Positions 1 through 5,538 of a stretch of 5,538 bases of DNA are shown here, piece after piece. The position numbers were made by a program, and so were the translations under genes. Each line of letters begins with the position of its first letter. Position 1 is the stretch's first letter. The stretch is from CAG-877 sp963645945. Lineage in GTDB: Bacteria; Bacillota_I; Bacilli_A; RF39; UBA660. A model generated the notes under the pieces. It was not told where the DNA came from, did not search any database, and saw nothing but the letters and a program-made list of their open reading frames with translations. The DNA lies in NCBI GenBank assembly GCA_963645945.1, contig CAVIUA010000018.1:1-5538 (forward strand), written 5' to 3'.

Positions 1-72
1 TATAAATAAATGATGTCAATATCTTTTAGTACTTTTTTTCATGTTTTTATCCTGTGTACTAGTTTTTTTCTC

Positions 73-101
73 TTTACATATAATTTCTAGTGTGATATAA
101 T
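73..101 (+). promoter_or_regulatory. Promoter of the 150-residue repeat protein gene
   Basis: A -35 box TTTACA at 73-78 and a -10 box TATAAT at 96-101 are separated by 17 bases, and the -10 is preceded by TGA at 93-95, which makes it an extended -10. This is close to the housekeeping sigma consensus. Transcription should start near 108, giving a leader of only about 26 bases before the start codon. Upstream, 1-72 is T-rich and shows no gene or convincing hairpin. Confidence 0.75.
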
Positions 102-133
102 TATGAGGCTTTGTCTCTAAAGGAGGGAATTGT

Positions 134-586
134 ATGAAAATAGAAAAAAGTAAAGATTCTATGAGTAGAATTATTAATGATTATATAGATGGTGCTTTTC
201 CATTACCAGAACATAAAGGACCTAAAAACATATTCTTTGGTGAGAATAAGAGAGTTAAAGACTTGGTTAAATCTAAAGTAAGAGCAGGAATGAAAGATAA
301 TGATATATTTAAGAGTGTTTTAGATATAGAACCTTTAGTATCTTTAGATGATGAATTCTATGTAAGTTTATTAAATAGATATATTAATGTAATAGTTCCA
401 GTAGATGATACAAATGATGGACAATTAGATTTACGTGTTGCATATAAAGAGAAGGCTTTAGAAATATTTTCTTTAGGGTATGATGTTTGTTCAACATTTA
501 GATATATAGTTGGTGATAAAGAATTACCTTCTACTACTGTTGTTATGATAGAGGCGCCTGTTAAACAATACGCTAAAGCTGTATAA
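134..586 (+). CDS. Hypothetical helical repeat protein, two units, paralogous to the protein at 4359-5447
   Basis: I do not recognise a named family. The start is supported by AAAGGAGGG at 119-127, six bases before the ATG. The 150-residue product has no signal peptide or membrane segment and is probably cytoplasmic and mainly helical. Two degenerate units are visible. Unit 1 is at about residues 8-64, with INDYIDGAFPLP then KVRAGMKDNDIFKSV. Unit 2 is at about 73-127, with DEFYVSLLNRYINVIVP then KALEIFSLGYDVCSTF. The same pattern (D/E-x-F/A-Y-V/L, then Y-L/I-D/N ending in P, then a K-A/G-Y-S/D segment) occurs about four times in the protein at 4359-5447, so the two genes probably derive from one repeat family. 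No catalytic motif is seen. A scaffold or binding role is possible but only inferred. It is transcribed alone, with its own promoter and terminator. Confidence 0.85.
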   Translation: MKIEKSKDSMSRIINDYIDGAFPLPEHKGPKNIFFGENKRVKDLVKSKVRAGMKDNDIFKSVLDIEPLVSLDDEFYVSLLNRYINVIVPVDDTNDGQLDLRVAYKEKALEIFSLGYDVCSTFRYIVGDKELPSTTVVMIEAPVKQYAKAV

Positions 587-602
587 TAATTTCTATATAT
601 TT

Positions 603-642
603 AAAAAGTAATATGAGAAATATTTCTTATATTGCTTTTTTT
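603..642 (+). terminator. Intrinsic terminator of the 150-residue protein gene
   Basis: The left arm 603-620 pairs with 623-640 over about 18 positions with two G-U wobbles; the innermost A-T pairs must open to form a loop. The 3' arm ends in a run of seven T (636-642). It lies 16 bases after the stop codon and separates this gene from the tnpB element. Confidence 0.8.
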
Positions 643-691
643 ATTTATAAGGAATTTGCTTTTTACTTTTCAAATTTTTATAATTGCGCCA

Positions 692-718
692 TTGACAAAC
701 AAATGTTTGTGTTATAAT
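692..718 (+). promoter_or_regulatory. Promoter of tnpB, overlapped by a palindrome
   Basis: A perfect -35 TTGACA at 692-697 is followed by TATAAT at 713-718 with a 15-base spacer, shorter than the usual 17; TAATAT at 715-720 would give 17 bases but fits less well. The spacer holds a perfect 6-base inverted repeat, ACAAAC-AAAT-GTTTGT at 695-710. Confidence 0.6.
695..710. repeat. Palindrome in the tnpB promoter (operator or left-end hairpin)
   Basis: ACAAAC (695-700) and GTTTGT (705-710) are perfect inverted repeats around AAAT. With G694 the site reads GACAAA-N6-TTTGT, the same pattern as the palindrome at 1997-2014. It could be a repressor site or the subterminal hairpin of the left end of an IS200/IS605-type element, which TnpA recognises as single-stranded DNA. 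The exact left boundary of the element cannot be fixed from this sequence. Confidence 0.5.
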
Positions 719-748
719 ATAGTAAGACAAGAGATGGAGGTGTATCAT

Positions 749-1879
749 ATGTATAAAGCTTATAAGTTTAGACTGTATCCTAATACTTCTCAAAAAATAC
801 TTATTAATAAAACCTTTGGCTGTGCTAGATTTATTTATAACTATTTTTTAGATAAGTGTATGAAAAAAGGCTATATAAAAGCATTTGATATGTGTAGTGA
901 AATAAAAGGTTTATATATTGAATATCCCTTCTTAAAGGAAGTAGACTCTTGTAGTTTGAGATGTGTTGTTTTTAATTTAGAAGATAGTTTTAAAAACTAT
1001 TTTTCTAAAAGAGCAAATTATCCAAGATTTAAAAGTAAGTTTAGTAAACAAAGTTATAGAACAACTTGTATTAAAAGTACTTATAAGGAAAAAGAATATA
1101 GTAATATCATATTAGATTTAAAAAATAAAAAGATAAAATTACCAAAGCTTGGATTTGTAGATATTAGAGGTTATAGGAAATTAGAAAGAATTAATGGTAA
1201 AATAATAAATGCAACTGTAGAAAAAGAGACAACAAATAAATATTATGTAAGCATTATATTTGATGAAGTAGAAACTGTGTTAAGTAAGATAACACCAAGT
1301 AACATTGTCGGAATTGATTTAGGAATAAAGGATTTAGTTGTAACAAGTGATGGAGAAAAGTATAGTAATCCAAAAGAGGCTTTAAAAAGAGAAAAGAGAT
1401 TAAAAAGATTACAAAGAAAACTTGCAAGGCAAGAAAGAGGGAGTAACAACTATTATAAAACAAGAATAAAAATAGCTAGGCTTTATAGTAAAATAAAAAA
1501 TAGTAGAAAACATAATATAATAAATATTGTAAATAAGATAGTAAAAGAACATGATATCATTGTAAGTGAAAAATTAAACGTTAAAGAAATGAGTAGTAAT
1601 CACAATTTAGCTAAAAATATACTAGATGCCAGTTTTAATAAAATATGCCAAATGCTGAAATGGAAAAGTAATTTACTTGGAAAATATTATTATCAAGTAG
1701 ATACATATTTTCCAAGCAGTAAAAAGTGTAGTCATTGTGATGAAATAACACAAGAAACAAATAATTTAGGAGTGAGAAACTGGACATGTTTAAATTGTGG
1801 ATGTGAAAATGATAGAGATATAAATGCAAGTATAAATATTATGTTTGAAGGATTAAGAATACATTGTCAAAATAGTTAA
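749..1879 (+). CDS. tnpB: TnpB, RNA-guided endonuclease of the IS200/IS605 family (OrfB)
   Basis: A 376-residue TnpB, within the family's usual 350-450. It begins MYKAYKFRLYPN, the standard N-terminus, and GGAGG at 736-740 lies 8 bases before this ATG. The open frame extends back to a TTG at 632, but that lies inside the upstream terminator and has no ribosome binding site. The RuvC residues are all present: D190 in GIDLGIKD, E274 in SEKLNVKEM and D357 in NDRDINASINI. The zinc ribbon cysteines are C327/C330 and C347/C350. A basic, lysine- and arginine-rich helix (about 210-256) lies between the first and second motifs, as in the family. Known TnpB proteins cut double-stranded DNA next to a short 5' motif (TAM), guided by an omegaRNA encoded at the element's right end, and so help the transposon persist. 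The omegaRNA region follows directly. No TnpA is present, so mobility would need one supplied in trans. The intact triad argues against a nuclease-dead TldR repressor. Confidence 0.96.
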   Translation: MYKAYKFRLYPNTSQKILINKTFGCARFIYNYFLDKCMKKGYIKAFDMCSEIKGLYIEYPFLKEVDSCSLRCVVFNLEDSFKNYFSKRANYPRFKSKFSKQSYRTTCIKSTYKEKEYSNIILDLKNKKIKLPKLGFVDIRGYRKLERINGKIINATVEKETTNKYYVSIIFDEVETVLSKITPSNIVGIDLGIKDLVVTSDGEKYSNPKEALKREKRLKRLQRKLARQERGSNNYYKTRIKIARLYSKIKNSRKHNIINIVNKIVKEHDIIVSEKLNVKEMSSNHNLAKNILDASFNKICQMLKWKSNLLGKYYYQVDTYFPSSKKCSHCDEITQETNNLGVRNWTCLNCGCENDRDINASINIMFEGLRIHCQNS

Positions 1880-1884
1880 AGAAA

Positions 1885-1990
1885 TATAAATAAAACAATT
1901 AGTACGGCAGCGACTGTCGGAATTTAAGCCTATGGAGAATAGAGGTTACTCTATCTGTGAAGTAGGAAATTTGATCGGTGACGACCAAAC
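1885..1990 (+). ncRNA. omegaRNA scaffold / right end of the TnpB element
   Basis: The 3' flank of tnpB carries the conserved arrangement of IS605-type right ends. Hairpin 1 is CGGCAG (1905-1910), loop CGA, CTGTCG (1914-1919). It is followed by the conserved-looking stretch GGAATTTAAGCC (1919-1930). Hairpin 2 is ATAGAG (1939-1944), loop GTTA, CTCTAT (1949-1954). Then comes GTGAAGTAGGAA (1957-1968). Hairpin 3 pairs 1970-1977 with 1982-1989 around a GTGA tetraloop, with one A-C mismatch. Such RNAs are usually processed from the tnpB transcript, may start within the coding region, and continue past the right end into a guide of roughly 16-20 bases of flanking DNA. The 5' and 3' limits given here are estimates; recognition of the motifs is from memory of the family. 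Confidence 0.8.
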
Positions 1991-1996
1991 AAAAAC

Positions 1997-2014
1997 GACA
2001 AATTGAAATTTGTC
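1997..2014. repeat. Perfect 8-base palindrome over the protease promoter -35
   Basis: GACAAATT (1997-2004) and AATTTGTC (2007-2014) are perfect inverted repeats separated by GA. There is no T-run after it, so it is not an intrinsic terminator. Its centre coincides with the -35 box TTGAAA, as expected for a repressor operator. It also matches GACAAA-N6-TTTGT found at 694-710, so a role as a transposon end hairpin is an alternative. Confidence 0.6.
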
Positions 2015-2031
2015 TCTTGTTCTGGTATACT
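2003..2031 (+). promoter_or_regulatory. Promoter of the metalloprotease gene
   Basis: The -35 box TTGAAA at 2003-2008 and the -10 box TATACT at 2026-2031 are 17 bases apart, and TGG at 2023-2025 makes an extended -10. The -35 lies in the middle of the palindrome at 1997-2014, so binding there would block RNA polymerase. The initial transcribed region contains GCTGTACTA (2036-2044), also found just after the -10 of the gene at 4359. Confidence 0.75.
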
Positions 2032-2060
2032 AGTAGCTGTACTATTTACGGAGGGATATT

Positions 2061-3866
2061 ATGCTTGATGGAATAATTAGAAATAGTAATAATAGTTATG
2101 AATTATTAAAAGTTATAGACGGGAAACTTGGTGCTTTTCATGTTTCAAAAGATGGTTTTTCAAAATCGGATAGTAAATATATAAATAATGTACTTAATAA
2201 ATTACGTTTTAATTCTAATTGTATTTATTTAACTGATGCAGATGGATATAGTATTTATTATGATAGTGAAACTGGTTTTAAACATTTTATGAAAGAAGAA
2301 AAAGAAGATTTTGAAATGTTTGTAAGAGCTAATGGTAGGGACGCTACTATGTATTTATCTAGTGATTCAGAAAATAAAAAACGTAAACCTGGAAAAAAAA
2401 TAGCTAGAGCTTTTGGAATATCAATTTTATCAATAACTATTATACTTGGTAGTTTTGATGTATTTCATGTTAGCGAAATGTATGGTGTTAATGAAGACTT
2501 AATTGTATTAAGAATACATTCAATACCTGGTTTATATGATTTGTATAAAATGGGACCAATGAATTATACAGACGCAATTGAGAAAATTAATGAAAGTGAA
2601 TTTGATGTAATAGATAAACAATTATTAGGAAATGAAGAACTTTTAAAACTTGTGTTTAAATATTATGAAGGTACACCAATGAAGTATACTGCCAATGCTA
2701 AATTCAGTGATATTAAATTAAGAGTATATAATGGTGATGAAGGGGAAAGAGAAGCTAAAAATTATGGATATTATTCTATTCTAGAACCTAATGTTTTAAA
2801 TGTACATAAAGATTCTAGGAGTTCTACTTTAGTTCATGAGTTTATACATCTTTTACAAGCTGATGGTGGTTATTACAGTTATTTAGATGAAGCTGTTGCG
2901 ACGTTAATGGCAAAAGAATTTTATAATTTAGATAGTTCGTCATATCCTGATGCAGTTGATAATTTAAAGTTACTAATTAGTATTGTAGGGCCAGAGCCAA
3001 TATATAAATTAGTATTTGGTGGAGATGATAGTGATTTACTTAAGATTTTTAGAGATAATCTTACAAATGATGAAGTAATAAGTTTAGTTGATGAACTTTG
3101 TAATTCTCCTAGTAATACTAAGGAATCAGAACAATATCAATTTATTAGAGAAAGTCTTTTCAAATTATATAAAAATATGTATGGAAGTGATATTTCAGAC
3201 AATGCAGAGTTAGCATTAATATTTTTAAATGAAGAGTCTAATGATAATTACTCTCCATTATATTTAAATGTTTATAAAATATTGAATGATGGTGATGAAC
3301 GTAGTATTTTGATAAATGATGATAATGGAAAACGTATTCTTGTTGAACTTGGTTATTTAAATGCTACGAGTAGTGAGTATTATAAAAAAGATATTTCTTA
3401 TGATGAGTATAATCAATTAAATTCAGAAGATAGGGAAGAAGTAACTTTTAGAGATAGTTTTTCTAAAGATATGATAAATGGTTGTATTTTAGAAAAAGAA
3501 GGTATATCTACTTTTTATCGACTTGATAGTCCTGTAAAAAGAGATGATTATTTGATAGAAACTGGTTATGATAAAGAATCTATTAAAAAACTTCCAGGAG
3601 AAAAAATATCTTTAGTTGATGCTTTTGAAACTGGTGATGTTGAGGCGACTTTAAGAAAAGAAAAATCAGATATTATTGATATGGAAGGATGGACTTATTG
3701 TGATACTAAGTCGCCTTTATATGTATCAACTAATCCAAATGTTACGGTTTTAAAAACTGGTGAAGTACTATATACAACAGAGAGTATGAAAGCTAAGTTT
3801 TCTGATCAATATTCTAGAATAGGTGAAGGAGTTACAGATACTGTTAAAGTAGCAGTGAAAAAATAA
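2061..3866 (+). CDS. Membrane-anchored extracytoplasmic zinc metalloprotease-like protein (HEFIH)
   Basis: A 601-residue protein started by an ATG with GGAGGG at 2050-2055, five bases upstream. Residues 1-105 form a polar N-terminal domain. A basic stretch KKRKPGKK (106-113) and a single hydrophobic segment at about 114-131 then predict an N-in, C-out anchor, placing residues 135-601 outside the membrane. The stretch STLVHEFIHLLQ carries the HExxH zinc motif (H259, E260, H263). E277 in YLDEAVATLMAKEF, 14 residues after the second histidine, is a good candidate third ligand, giving a gluzincin-type arrangement. The region before it (YYSILEPNVLNVHKD, about 237-251) resembles the strand preceding the active helix in such enzymes. 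The long C-terminal part is unassigned; residues 428-454 and 498-524 are weakly similar (LVELGY / LIETGY). I cannot name the peptidase family or substrate. It is a single-gene unit with its own promoter and a terminator shared with the convergent gene. Confidence 0.85.
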   Translation: MLDGIIRNSNNSYELLKVIDGKLGAFHVSKDGFSKSDSKYINNVLNKLRFNSNCIYLTDADGYSIYYDSETGFKHFMKEEKEDFEMFVRANGRDATMYLSSDSENKKRKPGKKIARAFGISILSITIILGSFDVFHVSEMYGVNEDLIVLRIHSIPGLYDLYKMGPMNYTDAIEKINESEFDVIDKQLLGNEELLKLVFKYYEGTPMKYTANAKFSDIKLRVYNGDEGEREAKNYGYYSILEPNVLNVHKDSRSSTLVHEFIHLLQADGGYYSYLDEAVATLMAKEFYNLDSSSYPDAVDNLKLLISIVGPEPIYKLVFGGDDSDLLKIFRDNLTNDEVISLVDELCNSPSNTKESEQYQFIRESLFKLYKNMYGSDISDNAELALIFLNEESNDNYSPLYLNVYKILNDGDERSILINDDNGKRILVELGYLNATSSEYYKKDISYDEYNQLNSEDREEVTFRDSFSKDMINGCILEKEGISTFYRLDSPVKRDDYLIETGYDKESIKKLPGEKISLVDAFETGDVEATLRKEKSDIIDMEGWTYCDTKSPLYVSTNPNVTVLKTGEVLYTTESMKAKFSDQYSRIGEGVTDTVKVAVKK

Positions 3867-3886
3867 AAAAGAGTCATGACTCTTTT
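3867..3886. terminator. Bidirectional terminator between convergent genes
   Basis: A perfect 20-base palindrome AAAAGAGTCATGACTCTTTT begins directly after the protease stop codon. The plus strand continues with a T-rich tract, and the A-rich run at 3858-3870 gives a strong U-tract for minus-strand transcripts. The stop codon of the minus-strand gene (3874-3876) lies inside the stem, so one compact element serves both genes. Confidence 0.75.
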
Positions 3887-4239
3887 CTTTTGTTTATACC
3901 TATCATACTACCAAGTATTGATGTTATTAGAATTATTATATAATATAATATAGCTTTTATTTCTATTTTTGATGAGGTTAATAGTGAAGTTATTATGAAT
4001 ATTGGAATTATTATTAGGGCTAGTTTAATTCCTTCTAGATAGCCTTTTTTAAGGGTATTTTTACCTAGTATGAAACTGCTTATAAATATATTTACTAGTA
4101 TAGCAATTATTTTTAATACTTTATTGGTATTTTGGCCAATAATATTGAAATAATATAATAATGTTATAGCGAGTAATGATAGTAATATTGATATTATTGT
4201 AAATATTAATCTCTTTCCATATTTCTTTATATAAGTCAT
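3874..4239 (-). CDS. Four-helix membrane protein, TIGR04086/YrzE-like
   Basis: A 121-residue integral membrane protein with hydrophobic segments at about 11-31, 41-59, 70-89 and 95-114. The second half fits the TIGR04086 family pattern as I recall it: a lysine-glycine step before helix 3 (KKGYLEG, 64-70) and a glycine-rich end SILGSMIGINKRK (107-119). The function of that family is unknown; in clostridia members often sit near yajC and six-cysteine peptide genes, which are not seen here. I chose the ATG at 4237-4239 because GAGGTG (4244-4249 on the minus strand) lies four bases before it. A GTG four codons upstream (4249-4251) overlaps that ribosome binding site and has none of its own. It is convergent with the protease gene and divergent from the gene at 4359. 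Confidence 0.8.
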   Translation of the reverse strand: MTYIKKYGKRLIFTIISILLSLLAITLLYYFNIIGQNTNKVLKIIAILVNIFISSFILGKNTLKKGYLEGIKLALIIIPIFIITSLLTSSKIEIKAILYYIIILITSILGSMIGINKRKES

Positions 4240-4256
4240 ATAACACCTCACTAGAT

Positions 4257-4286
4257 GTTATGTTTTTTGATAGCTGACTATGACAA
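4257..4286 (-). promoter_or_regulatory. Probable promoter of the TIGR04086-like gene
   Basis: On the minus strand, TTGTCA (4286-4281) and CATAAC (4262-4257) are 18 bases apart. The -35 matches five of six consensus bases and the -10 four of six, so this is a moderate call. The -35 sits only three bases from the -35 of the divergent promoter. Confidence 0.45.
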
Positions 4287-4289
4287 TTA

Positions 4290-4318
4290 TTGACTTTTGG
4301 TGTATTTTATGGTATAAT
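4290..4318 (+). promoter_or_regulatory. Promoter of the 362-residue repeat protein gene
   Basis: The -35 box TTGACT (4290-4295) and -10 box TATAAT (4313-4318) are 17 bases apart, with TGG at 4310-4312 forming an extended -10. It is a strong predicted promoter. The 9-base GCTGTACTA follows at 4321-4329, as in the protease promoter. Confidence 0.8.
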
Positions 4319-4358
4319 TTGCTGTACTAATTGAGAGGGATAGATAAGGGTGATATAT

Positions 4359-5447
4359 ATGGAAATAGATGTTAAGAAGTCTTTATGTTTTAAGGAGTTA
4401 GCTTATTTATATGCAGATAGAGTTTGTGAATATTTAATTACAAATTCTTATAAGACTAAAAACAAAGATAATAGTATTGCGATTGCGAGTTTAATTAAGG
4501 CAGCTCATAATACTATTGATGCTGTTGACTTAGAAAAAGTTAAACCAGAAGATGTATTTAAAACAGTTGTAAGATATAAAATGCTTTTAGATAAGAGTTA
4601 TCCAAAAAATCCTGAAAAAACATATGTTTATGATCAAAAAATAGATGATTTTTATGTTAGGGTTTTGTCTAGTTATTTGGATCTGTTATTACCAAATTCT
4701 GCACCGTTTGATACTGATTTAATAAATAAAATAACTGAACTTAGAATGAGAGCTAAAGCTTATTATGTTTCTGGTGTATCAGCTGAGGCGTTACTTGAAA
4801 GTTTATCTGTTACTGGTGTAATCGATATGAATAAAGGCTTTGCTTCATTAAGTGAAGATAAACAAAATGAACGTTCTATTAGATGGGATGAATTAACTAC
4901 TAAAAAAACAATTAAGTTTGGTGATGTTACAGATGAGGCTTATTTAGGATTAGCTAATGAATATTTAGATACCGTGCTACCTTGTTTAACGACATTTTAT
5001 GGAAATGCTACTGGTGAAGACTTAGAAGATATAACAGCTACTGAAGTTTGTTTAGGTAAAGCATACGTTTTAAATCAAGCACTTAATAATGGAGTTAGAG
5101 GATTAGGTATATTGGAAGCAGCTGTTAGTTTTAAAGTTTCTGAGGAAAAAGAATATTTAAAGAAAAATGGTGTTTCTTGGTCTCAAGGTCCAGAAGATTT
5201 AGAAGTATTTTATGTAGGAATGTTAGGAAAAGCTATTTCAATGTATAATGAAGGTACTTCTAAAGAAAAAAAACAAGCTTATTTAAAAGAAATGGCTGAA
5301 TTATATTCTGTTGGTTATTCAGCTGAAGGATTATTTGAATCATTTGCTGGACAACCATTAGATGAGTTTAAGAAAGTACAAGATGTAAAAACAGGAGAAA
5401 TGTTATCAAGAAGAAGATCATTTGAATTTTTTAAAAGAGCACAATGA
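4359..5447 (+). CDS. Hypothetical helical repeat protein, about four units
   Basis: I do not recognise a named family. The 362-residue product has no signal peptide or membrane helix. I prefer the ATG at 4359, preceded by GGGTGAT (4348-4354), which matches the 16S tail; a GTG at 4350, served by GAGAGGGA (4334-4340), would add three residues and cannot be excluded. Counting from that GTG, degenerate units lie at about residues 13-77 (weakest), 99-156, 195-262 and 284-334. Key stretches are DDFYVRVLSSYLDLLLP, DEAYLGLANEYLDTVLP and EVFYVGMLGKAISMY, each followed after a variable linker by a second helix such as KAYYVSGVSAEALLESL or AELYSVGYSAEGLFESF. The same unit occurs twice in the protein at 134-586. 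The tail is basic (SRRRSFEFFKRAQ). The fold is probably an alpha-helical repeat, with binding or scaffolding as an inferred role. It is a single-gene unit between a strong promoter and a terminator. Confidence 0.88.
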   Translation: MEIDVKKSLCFKELAYLYADRVCEYLITNSYKTKNKDNSIAIASLIKAAHNTIDAVDLEKVKPEDVFKTVVRYKMLLDKSYPKNPEKTYVYDQKIDDFYVRVLSSYLDLLLPNSAPFDTDLINKITELRMRAKAYYVSGVSAEALLESLSVTGVIDMNKGFASLSEDKQNERSIRWDELTTKKTIKFGDVTDEAYLGLANEYLDTVLPCLTTFYGNATGEDLEDITATEVCLGKAYVLNQALNNGVRGLGILEAAVSFKVSEEKEYLKKNGVSWSQGPEDLEVFYVGMLGKAISMYNEGTSKEKKQAYLKEMAELYSVGYSAEGLFESFAGQPLDEFKKVQDVKTGEMLSRRRSFEFFKRAQ

Positions 5448-5458
5448 AGTGATAAAAT

Positions 5459-5498
5459 AAATGTAGACAGTCTAAAAAAGACTCAGTCTACATTTTTT
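5459..5498 (+). terminator. Intrinsic terminator of the 362-residue protein gene
   Basis: An outer stem pairs AAATGTAGAC (5459-5468) with GTCTACATTT (5486-5495), and an inner stem GTCT/AGAC closes an A-rich loop across a small internal loop. A run of six T (5493-5498) follows. It lies 11 bases after the stop codon. Confidence 0.85.
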
Positions 5499-5528
5499 GT
5501 TATCATAAATAAAAAAGGAGGATTTTTT

Positions 5529-5538
5529 ATGAGTAAGA
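5529..5538 (+). CDS. Start of a further gene, cut by the window end
   Basis: AAGGAGGA at 5515-5522 lies six bases before an ATG at 5529-5531, and three codons (M-S-K) are visible. The ribosome binding site is near-perfect, so a gene start is likely, but nothing can be said of its product. Only about 16 bases separate the previous terminator from this site, leaving little room for a separate promoter; its promoter may overlap the terminator, or it may rely on read-through. Confidence 0.65.

Noticed and set aside
1..60. A possible divergent minus-strand promoter (TTGACA at 19-14) or a tiny minus-strand ORF
   Set aside because: The matching -10 would lie outside the window and the small frame stops after eight codons, so neither can be supported.
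632..748. Extension of tnpB back to a TTG at 632, adding 39 residues
   Set aside because: The TTG lies inside the upstream terminator hairpin, the tnpB promoter is downstream of it, and the ATG at 749 has a good ribosome binding site and the canonical TnpB N-terminus.
1243..1829. Short minus-strand reading frames opposite tnpB (about 64-69 residues)
   Set aside because: They lie antisense to clearly conserved tnpB motifs, have low-complexity Leu/Phe-rich translations and no supporting ribosome binding sites.
749..1879. A nuclease-dead TnpB-derived repressor (TldR)
   Set aside because: All three RuvC acidic residues and the zinc-ribbon cysteines are present and the length is normal.
1997..2014. 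Reading the palindrome as the terminator of tnpB or the omegaRNA
   Set aside because: No T-run follows it, the stem is AT-rich, and it overlaps the -35 of a strong downstream promoter.
134..5447. Interpreting all genes as one defence or toxin-antitoxin operon
   Set aside because: Each gene has its own promoter and terminator, one is on the opposite strand, and no toxin or defence domain other than TnpB is recognisable.
1..5538. CRISPR array, tRNA or rRNA genes
   Set aside because: No regularly spaced direct repeats and no tRNA- or rRNA-like sequence were seen on either strand.

Overview
This AT-rich window (Shine-Dalgarno sequences of the GGAGG type, Bacillota-like -35/-10 promoters, standard genetic code with TGA used as a stop before terminators) looks like chromosomal DNA of a low-GC Bacillota/Bacilli relative, plausibly an uncultured gut lineage. 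The taxonomic guess is inference. Ordinary use of TGA as stop argues against a Mycoplasma-type code.

Layout, left to right. (1) 134-586, +: a 150-residue all-helical-looking protein of unknown function with its own strong extended -10 promoter and a long hairpin terminator. (2) 749-1879, +: an intact TnpB (IS200/IS605 OrfB family RNA-guided nuclease) with its own promoter, followed at about 1885-1990 by a recognisable omegaRNA/right-end structure. No TnpA transposase is present, so this is a TnpB-only element sitting between a terminator and the next gene's promoter. (3) 2061-3866, +: a 601-residue membrane-anchored protein with an extracytoplasmic HEFIH zinc metalloprotease motif. (4) 3874-4239, -: a four-helix membrane protein resembling the TIGR04086/YrzE family, convergent with the protease and sharing a bidirectional terminator. 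(5) 4359-5447, +: a 362-residue helical protein divergent from the membrane gene, with a strong promoter and terminator. (6) 5529 onwards, +: the first codons of a further gene with a textbook ribosome binding site.

The genes are mostly single transcription units, each with a visible promoter and terminator, so this is not one operon. Two relationships stand out. The proteins at 134 and 4359 are built from the same degenerate helical unit of about 55-70 residues (two copies and four copies), a family I cannot name. The TnpB element abuts the promoter of the metalloprotease gene, so the guide portion of its omegaRNA would be read from that promoter region. Related GACAAA-N6-TTTGT palindromes lie at both the tnpB promoter and the protease promoter; they may be operators or element-end hairpins. 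No stretch longer than 300 bases lacks a gene.
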